Assembly: GCF_027887165.1 (NCBI RefSeq)
Contig: NC_077235.1
Span: 7,641,378 to 7,705,377 of the forward strand
Direction of reading: 5' to 3'
Source of the DNA: Monodelphis domestica
Lineage: Eukaryota > Chordata > Mammalia > Didelphimorphia > Didelphidae
DNA length: 64,000 nucleotides
The position numbers and the translations under genes were made by a program. Under the pieces are notes generated by a model that ran no database searches, was not told the DNA's origin, and worked only from the letters and a program-made list of their open reading frames with translations. Below, piece after piece: positions 1 through 11,565 of this stretch. Within the stretch, counting starts at the first letter, position 1. Each line of letters opens with the position of its first letter.

Positions 1-3000
1 AAAATGTATCAAAACAAATCCTGATGGGATGGGAAAATCCAAGAAAAAGTCATAGTGAGTCACTTTTCCAGCTCAAGTTGGCATAAAGAAGTTGAGTGGT
101 CTGTGGATACTGAGGACGGTGTCTGGTCAGGAACTAACTGATCATTTTAGTGTTCAGGGACTTCACCCAAGGGTCATATAAAGCCCCAAATCTATATAGG
201 ATATCACAACCTTATGAAAAGTATAGGAACAAGCACCACCAGGTAGTTTTATTGTTCACTACACAGTTCTGGGTCACAAATCTTGGGCGATTTAGGAAGG
301 GACTTGTATCCACGGGTAAGATTCTAGATTACAGAGAAGTCAGAGGTCCGTGACTGTACTAAATTCAGAAGCAAGCAGTAGCTCTGTGATTTGTTCTCCA
401 GGAGTAGATCCCCCATTCTAGCTTCCAGCCTAATCTGAAGCTTGCAAAGAAATAACTAGGACAGGAATCTGATACCAAAGGGAAATCTACAATATGTCCC
501 CATGAACCTCTCTAAGTGAAAGACTGGGGCTAATTCCAGCAGCAGTGTCCTGATGCTCAGACTGAAAGCCAGGTCAGGAACTTGTGGAGTTCAGACCATG
601 GGAAAAGTGATCAGAATTTGTTTTGGATTAGACTACTTTGGGAGCATTGATATCTTGCATAGTCCAAGTGTGAGCTATCTCTGAGAGCCTAAAATAAACA
701 GCATTCAAATCCCCAAGAAAGTAGCAATAGCAATCCAGACTTTCATTCTATGAGTACATAGTCTGGCTCAAACATAAGACCCAGTTTAGTAAATGAGGCT
801 TAAAAATGAGTAAACAAAAAAGAATCCCACCATCAAAAGCTATCATGTCAACTAGACAACTTAAGAATTAAACCTAGAAGAGAATACTTCAAAACATCTA
901 CAAGCAAAGCCTGAAAGAAAAAAGTAGCTTGGTCACATACTTAACTAGCATACCTAGAAGAGATGAAATAATAGTTCCAAAAGAAATCAAAATATCTTTA
1001 TAAATGAAATGAGAGTTTTAGAGGAAAAAGTGAAAAAGAAATGAGAACCATGGAAGAAAAGAGAAATAATAGCTTGACACAAGAGGTAGAGAACCTTGCC
1101 CAAGCAACAGACTCCCTGAAAACTAAAATAGATCAAATAGAAATAAAGGGTTCTATGAAATAAGATATAATGAAACAAAGTCAAAAGACAGAAAAAAGTA
1201 GAAGAAAATGTGAAGCAGCTCAAAGTAAAATTAATTGACCTGGAAAATAGATCAAGGAGAAAAAAAATTAAGAATCACTGGTCTGCCTGAAATCTATGAT
1301 GAAAAATGAGCTTAGACATTATACCTAAAGAAATCTTAAAAGAAAATTGCCCAGATTTATGTGAACCAAAGGGAAAAGTAGAAATATAAAGAACCTATTG
1401 GTTACCTTCTGAAAGAAACCCTGATGTGAAAACCTTGGGAACATCTTAGTCAAAATCCAGAGTTTCCAGGTCAAAGAGAAAAATACACAAGTAATTGGAA
1501 TGAATTCCAATTCTGAGAAGCTACAGTTACAATAACACACAATTTAGAAGTCACTATTAAAAAAGGAGTTCAGAGTTTGGAAAACAATATTCCAGGAGGC
1601 AAAGAAAAAGATATAGGCTTACAGCCAAGAATAACTTTCCCCCCAAAACCAAATATAATCCTAAAGGAGAAGAAAATGGATCTTTAATGCAACACACAAC
1701 TACCAAGCATTTCCAATAAAAGCACCAGAGCTGGATGGAAACTTTGAAGTTCAAACAAAGGAGTTAAGAGAAACCTAAATAGGGAGATGCAAAAGAACAA
1801 TGATAAAGGCCTAAACAAGGATAAATTGCTTATATTTTAATATGGGGAAATGATATACATCCCCTCTGAACCTATCATCAGGGATCATACAAACAGTCTC
1901 ATTACATAGAAGGCTTCAGAGTGGCTTTGTAATGTATTTGAAGATCTTAAAAGAAGAATGGAAAGAGAGAAGAACACACTAGTAAGGAGAAGGAAAAGGA
2001 TGGTTTAGGGGAAAATGATCTCACATAATTGAGGCATATAAGTAGGAGTCTATATAAATAGTCACATAGAGACAGAGACCTCACTCTCATCTGTACTGGT
2101 CAAAGAAGGAAAGAATGCACACATACACACACACAGTCAAGTAGAGAAATACCTTTCCTTCAACAAAGAAATGAAAGGGAAGGGGGAAAGGAGAAGCACA
2201 AAGAGAGAGAAGTTGAAGGGGAGGGTGTTAGTTCTAAGCAAAACAATCTCTAAGAATAAACAAAATATTTCTAATTCTTTTTTTTAAACCCTCACCTTCT
2301 GTATTGGAATCAATACTGTGTATTGGCTCCAAGGCAGAAGAGTGGTAAGGGCTAGGCAATGGGGGTCAAGTGACTTGCCCAGGGTCACACAACTGGGAAG
2401 TGTCTGAGGCCAAATTTGAACCTAGGACCTCCCATCTCTAGGCCTGGCTCTCAATTCACTGAGCTACCCAGATGGCCCCTTCTAATTCTTTTTGAGGTGG
2501 CAAAGAATCGTATCTGAAGGGACCTCTATCATTTGGGGAATGGATGACCAAGTTACAGTATGAGAAAGTAATGCAATGCTATTGTGCTATGAGAAATGAT
2601 GTAGGGGATGGTGCCAGAGAAGCCTGGGGAGATTTATATGAACCAAAGCAGAGGGAACATGGTATACAATGATAACAATATTGTAAAAACAACTCTGAAA
2701 GGCGTAGGAACTCCCATTAGAGAAGTGACTAGTCATGATTCAGGGGAACTAATAATGAAATGTGGTACACACCTTCTGACAGAGAGAAGAAAGACTGAGA
2801 GTAAGAATGACCCACACATATGTATATATGTCTGTGTATGTATATTGACATATACACACGTATATACACAAATAGATGTATTTCTATTTTTTCCTGTTCT
2901 ATGTGGTCATTTATTTTGCTTGACTTTAGTTGTTTATAATAAAGGTTTTGTTTTCTTTTTCTTTTTAGTTGGGGGAGGGAGAGAATAGAATTTTGCTGAT

Positions 3001-3030
3001 TGAAAAAAAATTAAATGAAATAAAAAAAAG
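1..3030 (+). mobile_element. HAL1-like half-L1 element, old, continues left of window
   Basis: An L1-derived element without the body of ORF2. A decayed ORF1 starts near 806 (ATG followed by a Lys-rich stretch). It then shows a coiled-coil part (about 1040-1240), the 'DLENRSRRK...LRITGLPE' RRM entry (about 1235-1290) and a C-terminal 'LQPRIT' remnant near 1620. The sequence then passes, without any endonuclease or reverse-transcriptase segment, to the last part of an L1 ORF2 (about 2494-2700, 'MQCYCAMRNDVG...'), a 3'UTR and an A-rich end near 3000-3030. This ORF1-plus-ORF2-tail layout is what is known as HAL1. Many stops and frameshifts make it non-coding. A SINE has inserted at 2283-2479. 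The 5' end lies outside the window. Confidence 0.7.
2283..2479 (-). mobile_element. WSINE-type tRNA-derived SINE, with target duplication
   Basis: Read on the minus strand it has the SINE head (GGGCCATCTGGGTAGCTCAG), the A/B-box-like region, the 'cctcagacacttcc' core and the family tail about 'ccaatacacagtattg', ending in poly(A) (poly-T on +). A 14-bp duplication TTCTAATTCTTTTT at 2269-2282 and 2480-2493 marks insertion into the HAL1-like element. Family naming is from memory. Confidence 0.85.
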
Positions 3031-3280
3031 ACTTGGCTGAAATCTCACCTTGGGCGGGAGGCCCTTCCTTATCCCCACATCTCATAGTACCTTTCTCTAT
3101 GAGATGACCTTCTCTTTATTCCGTTATCTATCTCGTATGTTCCTAGCTATTTACACATTGTTTCTTCTATCATAACAGTAGCGACTTGAGGGCAGGGGTC
3201 ATGTTTTTTGCCTTACTCTGAATCTCCCATGCTTAACACAGTGCCGATACAAAGTAAGTATTCAAAAATTGCTTAGTAAC
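3031..3280 (+). mobile_element. L2 3' remnant
   Basis: Carries the mammalian L2 3' phrases: 'gacttgagggcagggg' near 3185, then an 'acacagtgcc...' stretch and an 'aagtattcaaaaattg' end near 3260. Old and short; adjoins the A-rich end of the HAL1-like element. Confidence 0.6.
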
Positions 3281-3554
3281 TAACACCTTTCATAGCATGT
3301 CTGGGGGAGGACAGGGATCTTCTGGTTTCCTGTATTCAGAAGAGGACTGAGATTGATTTGGTTAATGCTCTCCAGTAGGATTCATCTCCTCGTCTCACTG
3401 GAGAGAGAGCGCTACAATTTAGGGCACCACCGGTACAACGAGTTTCTATAGATGCACCCAAATCAGCTGAATTATTGGCACCATCATTCCCCTTTTCATG
3501 ATTTGCTACTGTTATTGCATAAATACTCCAAGACAATCTGGATGTCAATTTGTT

Positions 3555-3690
3555 TCATAGATTCTATAAGAACGTGACTTCTAGAGGGTGGGGACTATTT
3601 TTCTATGTTGTCTGTGTATATCCAGCTCTTAGCATGTTACCTGTCAACACAGTAGGTCCTTACTAAATCAATATCTGTTAGGTTGGGCTG
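3555..3690 (+). mobile_element. L2 3' end fragment
   Basis: Shows 'gactatttttctatgttg', a 'cacagtaggtccttactaaat' style end and a short flank, as L2 tails do. Divergent. Confidence 0.45.
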
Positions 3691-4690
3691 GACTATGTTG
3701 CTATGGCCAACGAATGCCTCACTACTATTGGTGCACCTCTCTGTACTTGGGCAGCAACCCAGAAATCAGATGTAGTCTGCTTCTGGCCTCTTCCCCCAAA
3801 CCTTTCCAGGACTGAAGGATTTGTCAGAGCTTTTGCTCCAAGGCCATACATAACATTTTAGGCCCCTGGCTCATCTCCACACCACAGCAAAGAATCACAG
3901 TAGGATTTTGTGGAGGTTTCGGCGAATGCGTGTATTAGTTTTTTCTACCATAAAGTTAATTGAACACAGATTTGTAAAAATTCCACAATGGTCACATTAC
4001 TTATGGTCCCAATGCATATGACTTGCTCCAGGTCTCTTCCATACAAACAGAAGAGATTATCTGGTTTTGAATGTTGTTGTGTCCGTTTCCATATGTATTA
4101 CTGCCCTTGAAGCTTCCTTTTTTACTGGCAACTTATCAGCAAAAATAGTCATTCATTCCCCTCACTTAGGGTGGAAGGAGACTATTTGATTTTTATCTAA
4201 ACTAGCATATTTGTTTTTACTGTTATTGTTCAAAAATGTACTCTCTTAATCATGAAAAAGGGAGTAGGTTTTTGATGTCAGATTTCATAAGCTGTGCATT
4301 TTCCTGGTACACTAACATTTTCTTAAGAGCCCTGTTATGCTGTCCCATGATCTATCTACTAAGAAGCAGCTTTCAAAAATCCTCCCATCTCTGAAGTTAT
4401 TGAAAGTTTAAGACATCAACAGACCAGAGAAAACGGTCGAGTACAATATTACGGCCTGCATGATAAAATTTGAAATGTCCTGCAGAATATTCACTCCTTT
4501 AGAATTTTTTTAAATTCTAAATTTAATGAACGCCAAAAAATAGAACAAAAAAGATACTGTGAAAACATGACTCTTATGTATGGCTTGCTTTTCCTCCCCA
4601 AAAAGTACATCATAAACTCAACATGTTACTTTCAAAGCTGTCCAGTTGTCTCTGAACTTTCACATGTTCATTTAAAAATGTTTCAATAAC
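3691..4690. other. No recognisable feature (about 1 kb)
   Basis: I see no convincing coding frame, RNA gene or known repeat. Base composition is ordinary and only short ORFs are present. Confidence 0.5.
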
Positions 4691-4691
4691 C

Positions 4692-4838
4692 TGTCTTCCT
4701 TCCTTCCTTTGTTTCTTTTTCCTTCCTTCCTTCCTTCCTTCCTTCCTTCCTTCCTTCCTTCCTTCCTTCCTTCCTTCCTTCCTTCCTTCCTTCCTTCCTT
4801 CCTTCCTCCCTCTTTCTTTCTTTCTTTCTTTCCTTCCT
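4692..4838 (+). repeat. (CCTT)n then (CTTT)n microsatellite
   Basis: A perfect CCTT run of about 86 bp (4721-4806) is flanked by imperfect CCTT/CTTT. The reverse strand is pure purine (AAGG/AAAG). It creates spurious low-complexity ORFs on both strands. Confidence 0.97.
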
Positions 4839-4989
4839 GGCAGCCGCAAATATTAGCTCCTCCTTCCCTTACTCTGCCACCCTCTCCCCCCACAACTCCT
4901 AGGCTTTTACTTTTTGTATTTGGTTAGTGCTTTGTTAGCTATATGAAACTTGAATTCTTCTGACATTTCAGATTTCCAGCTGTCAGATC

Positions 4990-5185
4990 ATAGCCATAGA
5001 GCTAGAAAAGTAACCTTAGAGATCACAGAGTCCAAGCTACTCATTTAAAGGATAAAGCTAAGGACCATGGAGAGGAAGGGACTCATCCAAGGTCATTCAT
5101 GTAGGAAGTAGTTGAGCTGGGATTAGAACTTAGATCCTTTGGCTAGAAGGCCAGCTCTCCTGCCATCACTCCACCATGAAAGCCC
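4990..5185 (-). mobile_element. MIR-like SINE (antisense)
   Basis: Antisense MIR-type order: an 'agagctagaa...ccttagagatcac' start, a decayed 'gataaagctaag' core, 'ccaaggtca' and 'gggattagaac' near 5120, and a final 'gccagctctcctgcc' stretch. Confidence 0.6.
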
Positions 5186-6100
5186 TTCTCCTGCCTTCTG
5201 CTGCATTGCTAGTATGACATTTAAAATGGAAGGTTATAGTTCTAGGTGGTTTAAGGAGTATATTTCTATCCACCACAGTTATATGACTTCAGTTTTAAAT
5301 AGTTATTCTATATTTCCACATACAGTAGAGCTGTATGTACCATACCGCACATGTATACATCAATTAGGCATTATATAGGTTATATGTATTTTATGCTACC
5401 CACATTCGGAGAGAGGGCAGACCGATGAATTCTTCCACTTTCTTTTTCTTCTATTTTTTTTGGCCATAGGTCTAATCTGGAAGAAGCTTTGCATGACTTC
5501 TAATGGCTATCACATTGCTTAATGGGAGAGGGAGAAAAAGGGAGAAAATGAGAATTTCAATCGTACAAAAGAATGTCAAAAATTGAAGTCGATACAAAAT
5601 TAGTATTTTACTCCAAAAAAGATAAGCCAAACCCAGGTTTTATTCCCAACGTGACTTCGAATGCCACATTTAAAAATCATTAATGGCAGATCTGGAAGAG
5701 AGAGAACAGTCACCGCAAAGGGTACTTTCTTTCCCCCACACCTTTTCAGCCTGGTGTCTCTACAATTCCAAGAAAAGGCTTATGAAGGTCTTCCTTCCTT
5801 GTTCTTTCCCAGAAAGGATCTATAGCTGCAGACCTTCCTTTTCTCTCCGTGTTCTTCTGGGCCACTTGACCAGCCTCCTCTTTAAGTACCTCTCTGGGCT
5901 ATTTTCTGATAGCATCAGGCAATGGGCCATTATTCAGGACCTGGCTGATGCAACAGGAAGAAGCATGCCTCAGATACTGCTATGAGCTGGTCTCTGGGGG
6001 AGGGGGCATCTAATTGCTTCTCTGGAAGTCCAGAGGAATCCATTCATTGTATTGATTTCTAAGGAAAGGGTTGCATTTGGAGCAGGATGCTGACATAACT
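5186..6100. other. No recognisable feature
   Basis: A 100-codon open frame (5683-5985, +) is present, but it has no recognisable domain, no splice context I can defend and no homologue I know. I treat the stretch as unannotated intergenic DNA. Confidence 0.5.
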
Positions 6101-6330
6101 GGGGCAGCTACATGGAACAGTGGATAGAGCACTGGCTTGGAGTCAGAAGGACCCGAGTTCAAATTTGACCACAGACACTAGCTGTGTAATCTTGGGGAAG
6201 CCACTTAACCCTGTTTGCCTTGATTTCCTCATTTGTAAAATGAGCTGGAGAAGGAAATGGCAAACTACTTGGGTATCCTTGCCAAGAAAACCCCAAATGG
6301 GGTCCAGAAGAGTCAGACAACATAATTAAT
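6101..6330 (+). mobile_element. MAR1-type CORE-SINE with RTE-like tail
   Basis: Head GGGGCAGCTACATGGAACAG with 'tggatagagcactgg' and the B-box-like 'gagttcaaat', then the core 'cctcatttgtaaaatgagc'. The tail ('gagaaggaaatggcaaac', 'ccaagaaaaccccaaatggg') matches the RTE/Bov-B type end. Nearly full length. Confidence 0.85.
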
Positions 6331-6334
6331 GAAA

Positions 6335-6720
6335 ATAATTCACATTCCTATAGTGTTCTGAGGGTGACAAAGTGCTCTTGGGCCTTCTTCAAATTCAGAC
6401 GCATACACGAAGTTGTCTTCCTGGCTATTCCCCAGGAAGATGGAAGATCCTCGAGGGCAGGAACTTTCCCTTTTTAAAAATTCTGTCTTTGTATTTTTAG
6501 TAGCTTGCACAGTGCCTCACATCCAAGAGGAACCTGATCAACACATGCTGAATTAGAAAGGAAGACCTGGGAGAGGTGACGGTTAGCTCTATCTAGCAGA
6601 TAAAGAAACAGATTCAGAGCGATGATGCCAACTGGCCAGGATACGAGGCTAGCAAGTGGAGGAGCCAGACATCAAACTGAAGTGGAGTGTGCTATGCCAT
6701 GAGATGCTCCGTCCTGCAGC
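6335..6720. mobile_element. Decayed MIR pieces with an L2 tail between them
   Basis: 6425-6560 (+) reads as an L2 3' end ('cgagggcaggaac', 'tgcacagtgcctcacat', 'aacacatgctgaatt'). The flanks at 6335-6400 and 6560-6690 look like the two ends of an antisense MIR-like SINE. The assignment of the flanks is tentative. Confidence 0.45.
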
Positions 6721-6980
6721 CCATCCTTCCATGGGCATCTAGTTAGCCCTTAGTATGTGTGGATCAGACCCCGTGCTAGGTGCAGGGGACACAAACCCCA
6801 GAGTGAGCTGGCTCCTACACCCAGGAAGCTTCCTTCCTACTATTATTATCATGACAGGGGCAAAGAGGAGAGACTCTCCAACGTTAGCCCTATGCCCCTT
6901 TCTGGGCATCGTATGTGTTCTGACTGTGCCAAAAGTTTCCCCGGATTCTGTAGGATAGAATTCTTTCTGAGACTTCCTAG

Positions 6981-7262
6981 GAGGGGTGAGGATGGCACAG
7001 TGGATGAGGGAACTGGTCCTGGAGCTGGGAAAACCCGAGTTCAAATCCAGGCTCATATACTATAAGCTATGTGACCCTAGGAAAGTCACTTAACCCCTGG
7101 CTGCTTCAGTCTATTCACCTGCAAAATGGGGAGAAGTCTTAATAGCACCTATTTATCTCCCAGGATTGTTGTGGGAATCAAATGAAATCCTTTTTAAAAG
7201 CACTTGGCACAATGCCTACCACACAGTAAGCACTAAGTAAATATTAGCTATTATTATTACTA
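6981..7262 (+). mobile_element. MON1/MIR-type CORE-SINE with L2-like tail
   Basis: tRNA-like head ('ggcacagtggatgagg'), 'gagttcaaatcc', core 'cacctgcaaaatgggg', then the L2-type tail ('ggattgttgtgggaatcaaa', 'cacagtaagcactaagtaaa') and an ATT-rich end. Full length. Confidence 0.85.
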
Positions 7263-7499
7263 AATGATGACTCCTCTCTCCTGGCTGCTGGAGCTGGCAC
7301 TTCTCCAAGTGAGCCTGAGTCAGGAACTCGGGGATCGGGCTGGCCATTTTGCACATAAGAGAACCAAATTTGGGCACTTGTTCTCTCTTTCCAATGGACG
7401 CCTCGCTTTGGAACCAGGGAAGCCTGACCCCTCGAGAGGCTCTTTTCTTCTGACTCTCTGGATCTTTACATGACCACCCCAGACCCCTACAGTGTGTGA
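7263..7499. other. Short unannotated stretch
   Basis: Nothing recognised between the SINE and the HAL1-like element. Confidence 0.4.
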
Positions 7500-9175
7500 C
7501 TTTTGGCCAAGATGGCTGGCCTAGAGACAGATCTGGGTGGTTTCCACAAACCAACGCAGTTAAAAACTTGAAATTCAGACCCAGCCGAATACTGATCCAG
7601 AAATCTAGAAGTACAGCAAGTCATGTTTCTTACCACATAACGATAAAAACCAATCTGGTAGAGGCCCGCGAGCAACAACATGAAAGGAGGCCTCCAGCAA
7701 AGCCAGGCCAATGCAGGCAAACAAGTCAACAGTCTCCTACCATGACTACGAATGGTCCAGAGACAAATGTAGGCCACCAATTCAGATGCAGCAAGGATGG
7801 AAAGCTCCCCTGAGAAAGCTTTGGGTGCCGAAAGTCTCGGAGTGGCCAGAAATGCTTAGAGTGCTCAGAAACCTATAATAGGGGCCTTGGAATCCATTAG
7901 AGAGAGCAGCAACCAGCGTGGCATAAGACTGTCCAGACTGGGACAATTCAGACTCCAAAGTCAATAGCAATCTGTCTGGTAGTATCCTAGAGGGCCCCAA
8001 AGACCTGGCTCTCTGAACCTCAACTATAAAGTGGGGTCTAACTATGGAAGAGGGAAGTCTAGGAGACTCAGAGGGAGACAAGCAAGGCCAACTACCCCAT
8101 TCAAAAGTGTAGCAAGTGGTGGCACTTGGACTTGGCCAAAAACATCCATTTGGGAGCAAAAGCTGGAGAGAATGAGTAAAGCAAAGAAGACTGTGACCAG
8201 TATCCAATTCTATTGTTGATCTAGATATCCCTCCAAAGGAGCAGAGGAGTAAGTCCATAACAACTCCAGTGGCTTTCCTGGAGGTCTACGTGAGTACCTA
8301 AAAGGAATTAGCAGATAAAAATGAAATGAAACCTCTGGAAAGAGGCCAAGGAGAGATCATTTCAGGATCACGAGGCTCCCAGAAAACCGTGATTCCAGAA
8401 CAAAGCCGGGACATTATTTTTCAAGAAACCATAAAGGACAACCACCCACATCCAGAGAACCAGAGGCAAAGTGAAGCTCCGAAGAATTCAACAAGCACTT
8501 CACGCAAGACTTCTTAAAAGTTGAAGTCCCAAAGCCCCAATCCACATTCCTCCCAGCACACAGAAATAAGGAGGGACCACAGTCAGGATCACAAAGGACT
8601 GGTCAGCTTCTAAAGGATATTCTCTTCCTCCCAAGAAGAATATACCCTCCAGAGCCAAGCATCATCCTCCAGGGGGAACGGATCTCCACTCCCAGACTCA
8701 GGGCTTTCAAGCATTTCTGATTAGCAGTCCAAAGGCGAGCTGGAGCTTTGAAATAGGAGAGTCAAGAGAAACTGAAAGGCGAATTTATTTGAGGAATCAG
8801 AAGGGACTGGAAAGAGAAGGGCAATGTAGGAAGAAGGAATAAGGGTTAGAACTTCTATTTCTCCTAATTGGGTGCTTGGCAAAAAGAATATATAAATACA
8901 GACGAAGGGCTGGGAAGTGGGTAGCAGCTGGAGCTCATTCTTAACTGAAACTGAAGAGAAAGTCATTGCAAGCAAAATGAACTTTCTGATCCTGAAATAG
9001 GGACTAAAAGAGGGAAAAAGTCACCCAAACTATGAGAAAGAAACACAAAGAAGAGGCAGCCATAGTGCGGAGATCCTGACTTCCATTCACCTGGAGGAGT
9101 ATCTGTTCCTTGGCTCTATGCAAGTAATCACTGCCATAACAATAACTAAACCTGCCTTTCACGGGAAAATGAAAG
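7500..9175 (+). mobile_element. Second HAL1-like/L1 ORF1-type element
   Basis: Begins with an L1-like 5' leader containing 'gccaagatggctggcc' near 7506, then about 800 bp of GC-richer 5'UTR-like sequence. A decayed ORF1-like part follows (ATG near 8320, 'GSRGSQKTV' frame at 8326-8517). The stretch about 8700-8800 (pattern 'gcatttctga...gagctggagctttgaa...gagtcaagagaaac') matches the equivalent part of the element at 1690-1790, which ties the two together. No endonuclease or RT segment was seen. Boundaries are approximate. Confidence 0.55.
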
Positions 9176-9307
9176 AGAGGGGAAGGAGAGACAGAAACAG
9201 AGAGAGAGGGAGAGAGAGAGAGAGAGAGAGACAGAGATGGGGGGGAGGGAACGGGAGAGAAAGGTAAAGACAGAGACAGAGACAGAGACAGAGACAGAGA
9301 CAGAAAG
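9174..9307 (+). repeat. (GA)n / (GACAGA)n simple repeat
   Basis: Purine tract of GA dinucleotides passing into a regular GAGACA hexamer run (about 9267-9303). Confidence 0.95.
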
Positions 9308-9309
9308 TA

Positions 9310-9592
9310 CTCCCTAGCAGTGAATTGAGTGATTGAGTACTGGGCCTGACTCCAGTCAGGAAAATCTGAGTTTACATCTGGCCTCAGACATTTATTGGCA
9401 GTGTTATATTGAGCAAGTCACTTCTCCTCTACCTGTCTCAGTTTTCTCATCTATAAATTGGGTATATTATAGCATCTGCTTCCCATGAGTGTTGTAAGAA
9501 TCAAACGAGATATTTGTAAAATGTTTAGCACAGTGCTTGGCACTTAGTAGGTGCCATCTAAAAGATGTCTATTATTATTAGATATTATTATT
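9310..9592 (+). mobile_element. MON1/MIR-type CORE-SINE
   Basis: Decayed head, 'cctcagacatttattgg', 'ctcagttttctcatctataa', then the L2-like tail ('cacagtgcttggcacttag') ending in TATTATTA repeats. Confidence 0.8.
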
Positions 9593-9774
9593 TAAAACTA
9601 TGAAGTTTGCCTCCCTTCTGTCAGCTGGCATGGGAGTGGGAAGAGACAAGAGACTACTCAGGATTTGTTTCATCAACCAAAAGCACAAAGCCCTTCAGTG
9701 CTGAGTTCGAATGGACACAGCCCAATGAAAGTGCCTCAGGTCATAAAATGAGAGGAGGCTCGCTTGTTGCCCCC

Positions 9775-10015
9775 ATTACATTTATAGAGTGCCTTTAGGT
9801 TTACAGAGTATTATAAAATAATGTCTCATTTGGTCCTTACAACAGTTCACTGAGGTAGGTCTAATTGCTATTATCATTGTCATTTTATAGATGAGGAAAC
9901 TAAGGCTCAGAGCTTGTCAGTAGTCGCACGGCTGTTGAGTCCAATCTGAACTTAGCCCTCTCCCTGCCATGAAAGCAGGGCTCTTTCTCCTAGATCTCAA
10001 CAGTCCTTTCTCGAA
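9775..10015 (-). mobile_element. MIR (antisense), nearly full length
   Basis: Antisense order: 'catttatagagtgcctttag', 'ttggtccttacaacag', 'gaggtaggtctaattgctat', 'gatgaggaaactaaggctca', then a decayed end with 'ctgccatgaaagcag'. Confidence 0.75.
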
Positions 10016-10695
10016 TGAGATTTAGCCACATCTGAAAAAGTTGGAGTCTTGGGCCAAAGGTTCTCTTCCTGAAAACGACCTAAAAGTTCACAAAGCATAA
10101 AGATGCCCTAATAAAAGTTTCTACCTCTGTACGTTGTCATGGCGGAGCTGGAACTAGCCTGGCGCAAACAGGGCTTTGTTCCCACATCTAAGAAGGCACA
10201 CTTCCTTCCCGACTGTCAAATTTCTTCCTCAAAGAGACGTTGCTCCCAATGACCAATTCCAGAGTCTACCACCATCACTCAGCAGCTTCCCCGCCTTTGA
10301 GGTTTCCGATATCTAACTTTATCAGCCAATCTGGATCTCGAGAGCCATCATATTTGTCAGCTCCCAGGCCATTCTCCCTCCTTTCTCAAGGAGTTCATTG
10401 TCCGGCTCAAGGACTTTCTTTCCCGTCTCTTGTCTTCCTGCTAGAGGACATCTACATGCAGAGAGATAGTTTAACTTCGCAGTTCCTCAATCTACTCAGT
10501 TCGAATGGCATTCTGCAGTTCAGCTCCACACAGAGAACTCTGTTCTATGGGGCCTTGTGCATACCATCACTTACCAATCATGTTTCATAATTGTGGATTT
10601 ATTTTATCGGATAATGATTTGTGATTTTTTACTTCCCTCCCTCTAATTTTCTTCTTTCACTTTCTGTCCTCCCTTTGCTCCTCTCAATCTTTCCA
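10016..10695. other. No recognised element
   Basis: Contains a 116-codon open frame (10240-10590, +) in pyrimidine-rich DNA that leads into the L2 copy. It may be the more decayed upstream part of that L2, but I cannot show this. Confidence 0.4.
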
Positions 10696-11565
10696 TCAAA
10701 TGGTGCTTTCCCAGGCTGACACCTCTGAACTGATCAAAATTCCCTTCCCGATCTTGACCCCAAACTCTCTCCTTGAAACCTCAGAGATTCTCCCCACCCT
10801 CTGGGTTACCAGGTTGGAAAACCTGCTGTTATCTCTGACTCCTCTTTCTTGCTTGCCCTCTATTTCCAAGCAGTTGCCAAATCTTGTTATTTCTTTCTCC
10901 CCCATTTTCCTTCACTCACACAGCCACCCCACAGGTTCCCATCACGTCTTTCCTGGACTGCTGCAACAGATTTTTAATTTCTAGCCTCAAGTATCTCTCT
11001 CTCTCCTTGGAACATCCTCCAATGAGCTGCCCAAAGGGTTTTCCTACAGCATAAATTTCACCATGTAATCCCCTTCCTTACTCAACAAACTCCAGTGGCT
11101 CCCAATTACCTTCAAGGATCAAACTAAAAGTGTCTGACATTGAAAGATGTTTACAGCTCGGCTGGCCTCTTCCTGCCTTTCCCACCTTCTTTCTCTTCAC
11201 TCTCATTCAGTACTCTGTATTTCGATGATCCTACCTGCCTGCCTGTTGTTTCTTACGTACCATCTCTGTGCCTTTGCAGTGACTATTCCCCATGCCTTGA
11301 ATGTTCTCTTTCCCAATCTCCAATTCTTGACTTCCTTTAACAATCAGTTCTATTGTCATCTCCTCCAAGGGGCATCTCCTGGTCCCTGTAGCCGCCACTG
11401 TGATTGCTTCCATCTCTATTATATTTATCTTGCATGTTTGGATTCAGATATGCTGTTTCTTCCATGAGAATGTAAATGCTCTGAGGGCAGGGAATGCTTT
11501 TGCTTTTTGTGCATCCCAGGGCTCAGCACGTTGTTCGGTTTAACAAATGCTTGTTGAATGATTAT
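10696..11565 (+). mobile_element. L2 LINE, ORF2 C-terminus and 3' end
   Basis: Typical L2 path. A segment encodes the 'W..R..NLL.SLTPLS..PSISKQLPNLVI' part. It is followed by 'tttcctggactgctgcaac', 'ctccagtggctcccaatta', 'ctcggctggcctcttcctgc', 'cctttgcagtgactattcc', the 'gagggcagggaatgc' and 'aacaaatgcttgttgaatg' 3' end. It encodes nothing usable because the frames are broken throughout. One of the three longest L2 copies in the window. Confidence 0.85.

Noticed and set aside
4610-4927. Open frames of Lys/Glu/Gly/Arg or Ser/Phe/Leu/Pro repeats on both strands
   Set aside because: They come from the (CCTT)n microsatellite, which is open in several frames because it contains no stop.
6101-6175. 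tRNA genes suggested by A-box and B-box-like sequences in many SINE heads
   Set aside because: They lack a complete cloverleaf and are followed by CORE and LINE-like tails, so they are SINE heads and not tRNA genes.
7782-8258. 158-codon open frame on the minus strand
   Set aside because: It lies antisense to the 5' region of the HAL1-like element, has no recognised domain and no exon-like borders.
10240-10590. 116-codon open frame that could be a host exon
   Set aside because: Pyrimidine-rich, no motif, and leads into an L2 remnant. A decayed LINE is the simpler reading.
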